DNA of 45,345 nucleotides from NCBI GenBank assembly GCA_021151835.1, contig JAGKWO010000038.1, forward strand, positions 1 through 45,345, given 5' to 3'. Below, piece by piece: positions 16,181 to 25,251 of this stretch. The notes under the pieces are model-generated. The model worked only from the letters and a program-made list of their open reading frames with translations. It was not told where the DNA came from and did not search any database. Made by a program: the position numbers and the translations under genes. This DNA comes from Gammaproteobacteria bacterium (GTDB taxonomy: Bacteria; Pseudomonadota; Gammaproteobacteria; Pseudomonadales; Cellvibrionaceae). Each line of letters begins with the position of its first letter. Within the stretch, counting starts at the first letter, position 1.

Positions 16181-17110
16181 CTAGAGTTGTTTGAACTCCA
16201 TCCATGCTGTCTTACGCGTGCCCGCCGGTACATGCCATTTTTCTCCCAGTACCGCACCGCGCTCCACACAAATGTAAAACCGCTCATTGCCTGCGCCTAT
16301 ATCCGCAATTTTTGCAGCCGCTTCAGTGCCGGGGTTCCATACAACGACGCTTGGGCAATTGTGGTGTGTAATTTCTATTGTTGGTGAGCCTTTTATAGTG
16401 ACCGGGTTTTCAATGGCGGGATAAACGCGGTCCACTGGTCCGGGGAAATTCACCTGACCGGATTGGTTTTTCTCCGCATAATTTTCAAAATTATCGAAGT
16501 AAACTGTTCCTGCCAAACCTTCTACGCGCACATCCGTTAATGAACTGACGCGATGATAATTGTGCATCGCCCAGCTGCAATCAAAATCTTCATTGTCGGT
16601 ATTGTTGACGGTTAATTCGATTTTTGCGCTTTTGCCTAATGTCATACGCACTTCGGCCGAGAAATCATAGGCAAATAAATCGTTGGCATCGCTTTGGAAT
16701 AAGAATTCCAGTTCGACACTACCGTCACTTTGCTGGCGTGCACCGCTGAGTATCCAGAATTGATTGCGCGCAAATCCATGCTTGGGTTTGGTCGGGTCAG
16801 CCTGGTTAACGCCGAACCACGGCAAACATAATGGTACGCCGCCGCGTAAGGCGGTTCCGGGGGTGAAATCGCAATTGGGGCTTACCCATAATAATGGATC
16901 GCCATGGGTCGTTTTGAACTCCAGTAAATGTGCACCTTGAAGGGACACAACCGCCGAACAGAGTGCAGTTTCAACGGTCAGCAAGGGAAGGCCGGTGCCG
17001 AGTGAGCCGGGGTAAAGTTCCTGGCTGGACGTCAGGGTTAAAAACGGTGATTTTGCGATCAATTGCTGCAATTGTTGGGTGTTAGTGGCGCTGGGGATGT
17101 TGATATGCAT
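16181..17110 (-). CDS. D-hexose-6-phosphate mutarotase (YeaD family, aldose 1-epimerase fold)
   Basis: A 309-residue protein from ATG 17110; the frame also allows TTG 17137, and neither has a strong ribosome-binding site. The sequence carries QGAHLLEFKT, PLLWVSP, ALRGGVPLCLPWFG and KHGFARNQFW in family order, with catalytic-type residues in the HGFAR motif and a C-terminal Glu in CVERGAVL. Family members interconvert alpha and beta anomers of glucose-6-phosphate and related sugars in the cytosol. It is a single gene, divergent from rapA. The family is secure; the exact substrate is not visible from sequence. Confidence 0.92.
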   Translation of the reverse strand: MHINIPSATNTQQLQQLIAKSPFLTLTSSQELYPGSLGTGLPLLTVETALCSAVVSLQGAHLLEFKTTHGDPLLWVSPNCDFTPGTALRGGVPLCLPWFGVNQADPTKPKHGFARNQFWILSGARQQSDGSVELEFLFQSDANDLFAYDFSAEVRMTLGKSAKIELTVNNTDNEDFDCSWAMHNYHRVSSLTDVRVEGLAGTVYFDNFENYAEKNQSGQVNFPGPVDRVYPAIENPVTIKGSPTIEITHHNCPSVVVWNPGTEAAAKIADIGAGNERFYICVERGAVLGEKWHVPAGTRKTAWMEFKQL

Positions 17111-17196
17111 AGGATCTACCAAAATAGGATCTGCCAAATTCAGAATATTTATGACGGGATTTTATAGAAATCCATGCAAGCAAACAGCCAAAATTT

Positions 17197-17226
17197 TTGG
17201 TTTTGTGGCCGTTAAAACAGTATGAT
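17197..17226 (+). promoter_or_regulatory. Possible sigma-70 promoter for rapA
   Basis: TTGGTT (17197-17202), 18-base spacer, TATGAT (17221-17226), about 85 bases before the GTG start. Consensus fit is moderate. Two similar 12-mers, GGGCGTTAATAA and GGGCATTAATAA, follow at about 17265 and 17287. Confidence 0.35.
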
Positions 17227-17310
17227 GCGCGCCTTTTCGACAATTTTGACTTCCCAACCTGGTGGGCGTTAATAATCCGACCCGATGGGCATTAATAAAT
17301 AGGTGTATGA

Positions 17311-20259
17311 GTGAGAAAGTCGCAGTTAGCTGATGGTTTTGTAATTGGGCAGCGTTGGATAAGCGAATCGGAAGCGGATTTGGGATTGGGTATCGTACTG
17401 GATGTGTCCAATCGCCGTTTAACCCTGAGTTTTCCCGCCGCTGGCGAGCGCCGTACCTATGCGATGGATAATGCCCCGGTCAGCCGCGTTAAATACGAGG
17501 TAGGTGAAAAGGTACGTCATCAGGACGGTACCAAAATAATAATCACCGACGTCATTGAGCAAGCAGGTTGTTTGTTGTACATCGGTGTTACCAAAGACAA
17601 CGAAACATTGTCGATCCCTGAATTTGAGCTTGATAGCTTTGTGCAATTCAGCACTCCGCGTGATCGTTTGTTTGCCGGCCAAATTGATAAGCACGACCAT
17701 TTCACGTTGCGTTACCAAACCTTGCATTATCAAAACCAGCACCGCCAATCATCGATCTTTGGCTTGGCGGGGCCACGCGTGCAATTATTGCCGCACCAGT
17801 TGTATATCGCCAGCGAAGTTTCCCAGCGCCATGCACCGCGTGTATTGCTCGCCGATGAAGTGGGTTTGGGTAAAACCATTGAAGCGGGTTTGGTGTTGCA
17901 CCAGCAATTAATGAGCGGGCGTGTGCAGCGCGCGTTGATTGTTGTTCCCGCCAGTTTGCAATTCCAGTGGCTGGTAGAAATGCTGCGCCGTTTTAACCTG
18001 GCGTTTACGTTATTGGATGAAGCGCGTTGTAATGCCCTGGTGGGATTGGATAGTGTTGAAGAATCTGTCGATTATGTTGATGATTTTGAAGATGACATCG
18101 AAAAAACCGCAGACACCAGTAACCCGTTTGAAACGGCACAGTTAATTATTTGTTCACTCGACTTTCTTACCAAAAACAATTATCGCTATGAGCAAGCTGT
18201 GCAGGCTGAGTGGGATTTATTGTTGGTCGATGAAGCCCACCATTTACAATGGTCTGAGAGAAAGCCAAGCAAAGCATACAATTGCATTGAAGGCCTGGCG
18301 AAAAAATCCAAAGGTTTGTTGTTGCTAACGGCCACACCCGAGCAGCTTGGTTTGGAAAGCCATTTTGCGCGTTTGCGTTTGCTCGATCCGGATCGGTATT
18401 ACGATCTGGAAAAATTTATCGCTGAGCAAAAAGCGTATCAACCATTAAACGAGTTAGTGCAGGAATTGTTGCAGCAACAACAAGATGCTGCTGTAGCGAT
18501 CCCGGCGAAGTTATTAACAGCGCTGGCAGATTATTTGCCAAAAGAAACGCTTAACGAGCTGCAAGAGCAAGCAGAAAACCAAAGCCTGGCAACAGCATTG
18601 GATACCGCTGTGCATTATCTGCTGGATCGCCACGGTACCGGTCGTGTTCTGTTTCGCAATACCCGCAATTCCGTTGCCGGTTTTCCCGAACGTAAATTGC
18701 ATGCGCATTCACTAACGCTTTCCGCTGACGATATCCACGCGCTCCAAACCCAATCACTTGCTACGCAAATTTGTGCCGAACAATTCTGGCAACAACAAAC
18801 CGCGAGCGATTGGTGGCTGCAAGATTCGCGTGTCACCTGGCTTGCCGAGTGGCTGCGCCAGCATCGCCGCAAAAAAACCGTTGTCATTTGTGCGAATGCT
18901 GATTCTGCCCAATCAATTGAAGAATTTTTGCGCTTGCGTAAAGGTTTTACCACGGCTGTGTTCCATGAAGGTTTAAGTTTGATTGAGCGCGACCGTGCTG
19001 CGGCGTATTTTGCGGAAGCGGAAGATGGTGCGCAGGTATTGGTTTGTTCGGAAATTGGCAGTGAAGGGCGCAACTTCCAGTTTGCGCAAGATCTGGTGTT
19101 ATTTGATTTGCCTACCAATCCGGATTTGCTGGAACAGCGCATTGGTCGCCTGGATCGTATCGGCCAGACCGCTACGGTTAATATCCATGTGCCTTTCTAT
19201 CAGCATTCGGCGCAGGAAAAATTGTTGAACTGGTATCACCAGGGGCTCAATGCATTTGAAAAAACCTGCGCGATTGGCCAGGCAGTCTATGTTCAGTTTG
19301 CAGAAAAACTGTTACCCGCACTGGTCAGTAACGACGAAGCAGAATTTGCAGCGCTGGTGGAAGAGACCCGCAAGTTCTCCAGTAATCTGGTTGAGCAATT
19401 GCAACAAGGGCGTGATCGTTTGCTGGAGTTGAATTCCTGCAAGCCGGAGCAGGCGCAAGCGCTGGTGGATAAACTCGCAGAAAATGATGTAAATGCTGCA
19501 TTGCCACATTATATGGAGCAAGTGTTCGATAGTTTTGGTATCGACTATGAAAAACACAGTGAAAAAAGTTTGGTGTTGCATCCCAGTGATCATATGCGCA
19601 TCGCAGAATTTCCCGGTTTGCCGGAAAGCGGTCTAACCATTACTTATGATCGCCAGCAGGCGTTATCGCGTGAAGATATCCAATTTCTGTCGTGGGAGCA
19701 TCCGTTGGTTGTTGGGGCACAGGATTTAATTTCCCTGAGCGAGTTTGGCAACACTGCATTATGTACTTTAAAGTTGCCACCGTTAAAGCCGGGAACATTG
19801 TTACTGGAAGCATTGTTCGTATTGCATTGCCCGGCTCCTGCTGAGTTGCAGTTGTTCCGTTATATGCCACAATCCTTATTGCGTGTGTTGCTGGATGACA
19901 AGGGAAAAGATTTGTCAGGCGTATTGGGAATTAACCAGCTCAGTAAATTATTACAAAAAGTACCACGCAATAATGCCCAGGATCTGGTGCGCCACGCGCG
20001 CCCGACCTTAACGACCATGGTGCAAAAAGCAGAGGATATTACCGCTGCAAAACAAGCGGAATTAATTGCCGAAGCAACTGCCAAAGTGACGGAGCAACTG
20101 AATGGCGAATTATCGCGCATGAAAGCCTTGAAGGCCGTTAACCCCAATGTGCGCCAGGAAGAAATTGACTATTTGCAGCAACGGTTGGCCGCCAGCCAGC
20201 ATTTCCTGAGCCAGGCAAAAATCCGCCTGGATGCGTTGCGCGTGGTAATGACAATTTAG
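17311..20259 (+). CDS. rapA: RNA polymerase-associated protein RapA (SWI2/SNF2 ATPase)
   Basis: 982 residues from GTG 17311. RapA binds RNA polymerase and uses ATP to recycle stalled or post-termination complexes. The N-terminal tandem Tudor-like region opens with IGQRWISESEADLGLG, followed by DRLFAGQIDKHD. The helicase motifs are clear: DEVGLGKTIEAG (Walker A, near 180), VDEAHHLQWS (DEAH, near 306), LLLTATPEQLG, then CSEIGSEGRNFQF and EQRIGRLDRIGQ (motifs V and VI). The C-terminal RapA-specific domain includes ALKAVNPNVRQEEID. Compared from memory with E. coli RapA there is an acidic insertion (DYVDDFEDDIEKTAD) near residue 252. Length matches the family (about 950-970). Standalone gene. Confidence 0.98.
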   Translation: MRKSQLADGFVIGQRWISESEADLGLGIVLDVSNRRLTLSFPAAGERRTYAMDNAPVSRVKYEVGEKVRHQDGTKIIITDVIEQAGCLLYIGVTKDNETLSIPEFELDSFVQFSTPRDRLFAGQIDKHDHFTLRYQTLHYQNQHRQSSIFGLAGPRVQLLPHQLYIASEVSQRHAPRVLLADEVGLGKTIEAGLVLHQQLMSGRVQRALIVVPASLQFQWLVEMLRRFNLAFTLLDEARCNALVGLDSVEESVDYVDDFEDDIEKTADTSNPFETAQLIICSLDFLTKNNYRYEQAVQAEWDLLLVDEAHHLQWSERKPSKAYNCIEGLAKKSKGLLLLTATPEQLGLESHFARLRLLDPDRYYDLEKFIAEQKAYQPLNELVQELLQQQQDAAVAIPAKLLTALADYLPKETLNELQEQAENQSLATALDTAVHYLLDRHGTGRVLFRNTRNSVAGFPERKLHAHSLTLSADDIHALQTQSLATQICAEQFWQQQTASDWWLQDSRVTWLAEWLRQHRRKKTVVICANADSAQSIEEFLRLRKGFTTAVFHEGLSLIERDRAAAYFAEAEDGAQVLVCSEIGSEGRNFQFAQDLVLFDLPTNPDLLEQRIGRLDRIGQTATVNIHVPFYQHSAQEKLLNWYHQGLNAFEKTCAIGQAVYVQFAEKLLPALVSNDEAEFAALVEETRKFSSNLVEQLQQGRDRLLELNSCKPEQAQALVDKLAENDVNAALPHYMEQVFDSFGIDYEKHSEKSLVLHPSDHMRIAEFPGLPESGLTITYDRQQALSREDIQFLSWEHPLVVGAQDLISLSEFGNTALCTLKLPPLKPGTLLLEALFVLHCPAPAELQLFRYMPQSLLRVLLDDKGKDLSGVLGINQLSKLLQKVPRNNAQDLVRHARPTLTTMVQKAEDITAAKQAELIAEATAKVTEQLNGELSRMKALKAVNPNVRQEEIDYLQQRLAASQHFLSQAKIRLDALRVVMTI

Positions 20260-20290
20260 TTTGTAGATGTAGTGCGTTTTGCAATCCCAT

Positions 20291-20321
20291 CGTAGGGGTG
20301 CAATTTATTGTGGTCCCTACG
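20291..20321. repeat. REP-like palindrome downstream of rapA
   Basis: CGTAGGG and CCCTACG arms flank a 17-base centre containing CAATTTATTG. This resembles the GTAGGGGCGAATTTATTCG-type dispersed palindromes of gammaproteobacteria. A further CTGTAGGG follows at about 20335. It may also act as a weak terminator. Confidence 0.45.
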
Positions 20322-20420
20322 GAAAATGATCGCGCTGTAGGGTTCCCTTTATTGAACCCAAACATTGCTCTCAACTGATTACGCAATTTAAAACCAAACC
20401 CAATAAGCCAGGGTAAAACT

Positions 20421-20702
20421 ATGTATATATTTTCCGCCAATGGCCGTGCCAAACGAGCATTCGATGACATTAAAGAAGGGCAAATGGTGCCCTTCATTGT
20501 GTACATTAATTTCAAGGATTTATTCGGGGCAGAGCATTTGTGCAAACTTTATTTGATGCGCGCCGGGTTTACTGAAATTGATATTGAAAATCGCAAGCTG
20601 GTTCCCAGTAATTTGACTAGCGACCCACGTGTCATTGCTGCGGATAAAGCCATGGCTGAAGCCATAAAAGATGGCTATATGATTCAAATGTTTGATGAGT
20701 AA
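20421..20702 (+). CDS. Small conserved-looking protein of unknown function
   Basis: 93 residues from ATG 20421. It begins MYIFSANGRAKRAFDDIKEG and has no signal peptide or transmembrane segment. A short beta-alpha pattern (PFIVYINFKDLFGAEHLCKL) is followed by an amphipathic C-terminal helix. I do not recognise a domain. Composition is typical of a real gene, and the region has no competing frame. It lies between rapA and a TonB-like gene; the terminator-like hairpin at 20827 might end its transcript. Confidence 0.65.
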   Translation: MYIFSANGRAKRAFDDIKEGQMVPFIVYINFKDLFGAEHLCKLYLMRAGFTEIDIENRKLVPSNLTSDPRVIAADKAMAEAIKDGYMIQMFDE

Positions 20703-20802
20703 AACCCGCTCCAGGACGTATCTCATTTAAATCCAGTAGCAGCCTCGAACTTTTTATGTGCCATTGGGTCTAGAAGGGACTTTCAATATTGGCACTACAA
20801 GT

Positions 20803-21459
20803 ATGTTGGCTACCTCTCATGAAGCCAAAAAACCGACCGGATATGGTCGGTTTTTTTCTTCTACCAAAGCCTGTATCAATTCGCCGCGGTCAGCAGCAAT
20901 TGCTATCACCCTGATCTTGCACTTGCTGGTTTTGTGGGGTTCTATTCATAGCCAATCATTGCATCCCGTTGATTCGATAACTCCACATTTGCAATATATT
21001 GAGCTACCCCGGGTGGAACAGGTAGTTCAGTTCCGGGCGCCGGAGCCTCCGGTTATTAATCCAGCAGCCCCCATAATCACGCTGCAACCATTGTCCGGGC
21101 TAACTATTCAAGCAGACCCGTTAACGCCACAAGAGTTAAAAGAACTTTTGGGAGGCGATGATTACTCCCTGCAACATGATACGGCGGCGATTGCTAACAA
21201 TGTTTTTCATCCCGGGATGCGTAAGCGGTTAACGGAGGAGGCTAATAAACCTGTATTAGCACGGGTGGAGGATAGGGGATTGGAAACTTATATAGATCCA
21301 TCGGGGGCAACCATTGTAGTGTCGGCGAATGGCAGCTGCTTGAGTTCTCCTGCGACTAAAATTGGAGAGCCGAGGAATTGGTATATGGTTACCTGTGCTG
21401 GAAAAAACGAAAGCGAGAAAACGATGGATCGAATCAATGAATCAATAAATGACAAATAA
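20803..21459 (+). CDS. TonB-like inner-membrane-anchored protein of unknown function
   Basis: 218 residues from ATG 20803 (GTG 20758 is an alternative; neither has a good ribosome-binding site). One N-terminal transmembrane segment, AAIAITLILHLLVLWGSI (about residues 30-47), is followed by a proline-rich periplasmic part (FRAPEPPVINPAAPIITLQP) and a small C-terminal domain with two cysteines (GSCLSSP, VTCAGKN). This architecture resembles TonB-type or envelope spanning proteins, but no TonB C-terminal motif is evident. A strong terminator-like hairpin lies inside codons 9-18, which is unusual. No in-frame ATG or GTG exists between the hairpin and the membrane segment, so the start must lie upstream of the hairpin or be atypical. 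Confidence 0.6.
   Translation: MLATSHEAKKPTGYGRFFSSTKACINSPRSAAIAITLILHLLVLWGSIHSQSLHPVDSITPHLQYIELPRVEQVVQFRAPEPPVINPAAPIITLQPLSGLTIQADPLTPQELKELLGGDDYSLQHDTAAIANNVFHPGMRKRLTEEANKPVLARVEDRGLETYIDPSGATIVVSANGSCLSSPATKIGEPRNWYMVTCAGKNESEKTMDRINESINDK
20827..20857 (+). terminator. Intrinsic terminator or attenuator inside the start of the TonB-like gene
   Basis: AAAAAACCGACC, loop GGATAT, GGTCGGTTTTTT: a 12-bp perfect stem with a following T-run. It may end the 20421-20702 transcript or attenuate the TonB-like gene. Confidence 0.75.
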
Positions 21460-21499
21460 AAAAACCGCCATAACACTTACATGTTATGGCGGTTTTTTT
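21458..21499. terminator. Bidirectional Rho-independent terminator
   Basis: An 18-bp perfect stem including ACCGCCATAACA / TGTTATGGCGGT with A and T runs on the two sides lies between the convergent TonB-like and helicase genes. Confidence 0.9.
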
Positions 21500-21518
21500 A
21501 TTTGGACTGAAAATTTAA

Positions 21519-23375
21519 TTAATCAGATTTCTTCGGACGATAACCCGATTTTTTGCTCGCATTGTCGCGATCATTAAAACGTGGTTTATCGCGGCCGCCA
21601 TCTCTGTCTCGGTAACCACCTTCACGGCCGCCACCTTCTCTCGGGCCAAAGTCACGCTTTGGTTTGCCGCGACCGGGGAAGTCATCGCCACCACGTGGGC
21701 CGGTATCCAGGGAAATTTCCAGGGGACGATTGCGCACACGCACTTTTTTCAGTTTGGCGAGAATGTCTTTTGAAATACCGGTTGGCAAATCAACGGTAGA
21801 AAATTCATCGTGCAATTTGATGTGGCCGATAAAGCGGCTTTCAATTCCTGCTTCATTGGCGATAGCACCAACAATATCACCGGGACGCGCTTCATGATTG
21901 CGGCCCACTTCAATGCGGTAGCGATCCATGTTCTCATCGTTGCGTTCGCGACGCGGGCGATCTTCACGCGGACCGCGATCACGGCCACCGCGGTCATCGC
22001 GATCACGACCGCCACGATCATCGCGGTCGCGGCGTTCACGCTCGGGTTTGATATCGGTGAATTTCACTTGCAGTGGGCGCTCGCGCTGCAACAGGAAGGC
22101 GAGGGCAGAGGCAATTTCTTCCGGTGATACATCATTTGCGTGGCTGTATTCAGCGAGCAAATCATTGAAGAAAGAAAGGTCCGCTTGTTCTTTCAAGGTA
22201 TCGGTAATCTGTTGGGTAAATTGATCGATACGATGTTTGGTAACCGTTGCACCGCTTGGCAATTCCATCAAGGTGATAGGTTTGCGCGTGGCTTTTTCGA
22301 TGGTATAGAGCAAGCGTTTTTCACGCGGTGCAACAAACAGGATTGCTTTACCGCTACGGCCCGCGCGACCGGTGCGGCCAATGCGGTGCACGTAAGCTTC
22401 ACTATCGTAAGGAATATCGTAGTTAACGACGTGGCTGATGCGTTCTACGTCGATACCGCGCGCGGCAACATCGGTCGCAATAACGATATCCAGCTTGCCG
22501 GTTTTCAACCGCTCAATGGCGCGTTCACGCAATTGCTGGTTCATGTCGCCGTTTAATGCCGATGCAGAGTAACCGCGCGCTTCCAGTTTTTCAGCGAGTT
22601 CAACAGTCGCCGTTTTGGTGCGTACGAAAATAATCATACCGTCAAACGGCTCAACTTCCAGGATGCGGGTCAAGGCATCGAGTTTGTTGGTGCCGCTTAC
22701 CATCCAATAAACCTGTTCGATATTGTCACCGGTAGATTGGGTGCTGGCGATTTTAATTTCTTTGGCATCGCGCAAATAGTTGTCGCACACTTTGCGAATT
22801 TCGCGCGGCATGGTCGCGGAGAACAATGCGGTTTGGCGAGTGGCGGGGGTGTGTTCGAGAATCCACTCAACATCATCGATAAAGCCCATGCGCAGCATTT
22901 CGTCAGCTTCGTCGAGTACCAGGCTTTTCAAATTATTCAGATTCAGGCTGCCGCGACGCAGGTGATCCATAACGCGGCCGGGCGTCCCTACAACAACGTG
23001 GACGCCGCGTTTTAACTGGCGCAGCTGGCTGGTCATATCCTGGCCGCCGTAAATCGGCAGCACATGGAAACCGGGAAGTTCAGCGGCATATTTCTGGAAG
23101 GCTTCCGCCACTTGAATGGCCAGCTCGCGGGTAGGGGCGAGTACCAGGATTTGCGGATCGTTTTGGCTCAGATCCAGTTTGGAGAGCAAAGGCAGCGCAA
23201 ATGCTGCGGTTTTACCGGTGCCTGTTTGCGCCATCCCGAGGATATCGCCGCCTTGCAGCAATACCGGAATCGCTGCGGCCTGGATTGGGGATGGAACTTC
23301 ATAACCCACTGCCTGGATGGCTTTTAATACGGGTTCGGAAAGGGCTAAATCGGCAAACAAAATAGGTTCAGACAT
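21519..23375 (-). CDS. deaD: ATP-dependent DEAD-box RNA helicase DeaD/CsdA
   Basis: 618 residues from ATG 23375. It unwinds structured RNA; DeaD-type helicases act in ribosome assembly and mRNA turnover, especially in the cold. The Q-motif region (YEVPSPIQAAAIP), AQTGTGKTAAF (Walker A, near 48), PTRELAIQV, VLDEADEML (near 156), SATMP, ATDVAARGID and HRIGRTGRAGR appear in order. A charged linker made of RDRDDRGG-type repeats (about 445-480) precedes a DbpA-like RNA-binding domain (RYRIEVGRNHEARPGDIVGA, about 483-555). The Arg/Gly/Asp-rich tail ends PKKSD. The RGG-like linker and tail mark the DeaD rather than the RhlE or SrmB branch. The 483-base upstream gap may be a long leader. Confidence 0.95.
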   Translation of the reverse strand: MSEPILFADLALSEPVLKAIQAVGYEVPSPIQAAAIPVLLQGGDILGMAQTGTGKTAAFALPLLSKLDLSQNDPQILVLAPTRELAIQVAEAFQKYAAELPGFHVLPIYGGQDMTSQLRQLKRGVHVVVGTPGRVMDHLRRGSLNLNNLKSLVLDEADEMLRMGFIDDVEWILEHTPATRQTALFSATMPREIRKVCDNYLRDAKEIKIASTQSTGDNIEQVYWMVSGTNKLDALTRILEVEPFDGMIIFVRTKTATVELAEKLEARGYSASALNGDMNQQLRERAIERLKTGKLDIVIATDVAARGIDVERISHVVNYDIPYDSEAYVHRIGRTGRAGRSGKAILFVAPREKRLLYTIEKATRKPITLMELPSGATVTKHRIDQFTQQITDTLKEQADLSFFNDLLAEYSHANDVSPEEIASALAFLLQRERPLQVKFTDIKPERERRDRDDRGGRDRDDRGGRDRGPREDRPRRERNDENMDRYRIEVGRNHEARPGDIVGAIANEAGIESRFIGHIKLHDEFSTVDLPTGISKDILAKLKKVRVRNRPLEISLDTGPRGGDDFPGRGKPKRDFGPREGGGREGGYRDRDGGRDKPRFNDRDNASKKSGYRPKKSD

Positions 23376-23858
23376 GTAATAACCTGTGTAACTGATGACT
23401 AAAAAAATACCAAACCGCAGCCGCCTTCCGAGCCTAAATAGACCAAGCTGGCAATTGTGGTTGTTATTAGTATTTTGACGATGGACTAAGTCCCGCGTGG
23501 TGAGGGTCAGGCAAATGAGTCACAACTGTGATTCACGGAGTGGAGATAAACCTGAAAACAGCACACACCCGCTGCAATCGGCGAGTCCGACTCGCGTAAT
23601 AGATTGCGCACTTTGGGGCAGGCCGTATTGGTGCCGCTGGAATTTGGCCGAATCAACTAACAAATCGACTAACAGCGATGAAATACAAGAAACCTTTTTT
23701 GCAGGGATATTTTCGCAGGGAAAACAATTGCTCAAAGGATTAACGGGCAGCCCTCAGACATCCTGTCTGTTCAGCATAGCCCAGGATTCGATTTTCACTA
23801 TCGTGGAGGGCTTACTGAAAGTGCGCGAAGTATAGGGTTTTGCGTGCCGGTAAGCCAG
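23376..23858. other. 483-base gap between the deaD start and the YaiI-family gene stop, likely deaD promoter/leader
   Basis: No convincing gene. The plus-strand frame 23497-23835 (112 codons) is low-complexity in function and lacks a ribosome-binding site. In E. coli csdA has a very long 5' leader involved in its regulation; a similar leader is the best explanation here, but I cannot identify its promoter or structure. Confidence 0.4.
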
Positions 23859-24326
23859 TTATATTTTGTGTTCTTTCACCGATGAACGCGCAATCCACCG
23901 GTCAAGTGCATTGGCAAATGTCTGGCGATCCTGTTGGCTGAAGGGTGGTGGGCCATCTTTCATTACTGTGCCACTGGCGCGCATGGTCTCCATAAAATCG
24001 CGCATATTCAGGCGTGCACCGATATTTTCACGCGTATATTCCTGCCCGCGCGGGTTGATTACAGCGGCGCCTTTTGCAAGGGCATCCGCCGCCAGGGGAA
24101 TATCGGCTGTGATCACCAAATCGTTGGGTTGCAGGGAATCGACAATGTGATTATCCGCCACATCAAAGCCACTGCTGACTTGCAAGCTTTTGATAAACGG
24201 TGATGCGGGCACCGCAATATATTGATTGGCCACTAACGTGAGTGGAATGTGCCGCTGGTGTGCGGCGCGGAACAAAATCTCTTTGACGACTTTAGGGCAG
24301 GCGTCACCATCGACCCAAATAGGCAT
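23859..24326 (-). CDS. YaiI/YqxD family protein (DUF188)
   Basis: 155 residues from ATG 24326. It begins PIWVDGDACPKVVKEILFRA and contains DVADNHIVDSLQPNDLVITA, DIPLAADALAKGA, NPRGQEYTRENIG and a C-terminal FANALDRWI helix, the complete DUF188 (UPF0178) pattern at the normal length of about 150. The conserved acidic residues (VDGDACP, TADIPLA) suggest a PIN-like metal-binding fold, but the biochemical role of the family is not established to my knowledge. It is divergent from the gene at 24374 with a 47-base gap. Confidence 0.93.
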   Translation of the reverse strand: MPIWVDGDACPKVVKEILFRAAHQRHIPLTLVANQYIAVPASPFIKSLQVSSGFDVADNHIVDSLQPNDLVITADIPLAADALAKGAAVINPRGQEYTRENIGARLNMRDFMETMRASGTVMKDGPPPFSQQDRQTFANALDRWIARSSVKEHKI

Positions 24327-24373
24327 AAATCTCTCTAAGGCAGTAGAATGGCCAAACTTAATTCAGGAACGGC

Positions 24374-25219
24374 ATGATGGCAGAAAAACACATTTCCACA
24401 ACCGCTTTGGGGCGCTTGCTGGGTAAAGAGAGCAAGGAGCTATTTATTCTGCTGACTTCCGGTGGCTGGATAGTCAAGGTGGACAACCATTGGCAACTCA
24501 CCGAAAAAGGAAAATTTGAGGGCGGGATTTATGTCAATCATCCCAAATACGGCGAATATATCGCCTGGCCGGAATCCATCCAGCACCATCCATTATTAAA
24601 ACTTTTACCTGAGGCGCCACTCAGTGCGACAAATCTTGCGCATAAATGGGATATTCCCGCGCGCCTGGTGAATTTATTGCTCGCCGAAAAAGGCTTGATT
24701 AAAAAACATGTCCGCGGCTGGCTGTTAAGCGCCAAAGGTAAATCATTGGGCGGCCAACAGCAGGAGGCTGAATCCGGGATTCCATTTGTCACCTGGCCTG
24801 AAACGATTGTGGATGAAGCGGAATTGATCGCTTCATTATTGCAAGTGAAAGGCGATCCTGGTTTGGATGGGCAACCAGCGCTGGATGGCCACCGCGTAAA
24901 CAACGCAGTGCAACGCCGGATTAATAACTGGTTGTATCTGGCGCGTATCGTTCATGCGCGCGATTATTTATTAATGTGGGATACGGAATCGGCGATTGCC
25001 GATTTTTATCTACCGGAAGCAGATTTATGCATTGAGTGTTGGGCTGATCAACTGGCGCAGGAAAAAAATCGCGCGGCGGTGATCAGCGGTGAACTTGAAA
25101 AGCAACAGCTTTATAAAAAACATAAAGTCGCCTATATCGAATTCCACAATGAAACCATTCACCAAATTGACGAACTGCTTGCGCGCGAATTATTGCGGCG
25201 CGGCATTGCTGTTTACTGA
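24374..25219 (+). CDS. Conserved protein with winged-helix-like N-terminus and possible PD-(D/E)XK nuclease C-terminus
   Basis: 281 residues from ATG 24374 (a second ATG follows at 24377). The N-terminal half contains two helix-turn-like units: STTALGRLLGKESKELFILL with GWIVKVDNHWQLTEKG, then SATNLAHKWDIPARLVNLLL. The C-terminal half (about 180-281) carries ADFYLPEADLCIECWAD and then YKKHKVAYIEFHNETIHQ. The D...E-x-W spacing with a following beta strand resembles DUF559/PD-(D/E)XK nucleases, but the catalytic Lys is not clear (Trp or Cys takes that place). It probably shares its promoter region with the divergent YaiI-family gene and runs with the HIT gene 32 bases downstream. Function unknown; the nuclease suggestion is inference. 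Confidence 0.75.
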   Translation: MMAEKHISTTALGRLLGKESKELFILLTSGGWIVKVDNHWQLTEKGKFEGGIYVNHPKYGEYIAWPESIQHHPLLKLLPEAPLSATNLAHKWDIPARLVNLLLAEKGLIKKHVRGWLLSAKGKSLGGQQQEAESGIPFVTWPETIVDEAELIASLLQVKGDPGLDGQPALDGHRVNNAVQRRINNWLYLARIVHARDYLLMWDTESAIADFYLPEADLCIECWADQLAQEKNRAAVISGELEKQQLYKKHKVAYIEFHNETIHQIDELLARELLRRGIAVY

Positions 25220-25251
25220 TTTTATTTATCCACTTTGTATAAGGAGTTTTT

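Noticed and set aside
18615..19142. 175-codon minus-strand frame inside rapA
   Set aside because: Antisense to the helicase motifs of RapA; no independent support.
23497..23835. 112-codon plus-strand frame upstream of deaD
   Set aside because: No ribosome-binding site, unlikely residue composition (many Cys, Trp, Ser without pattern), and it lies antisense in the likely deaD leader.
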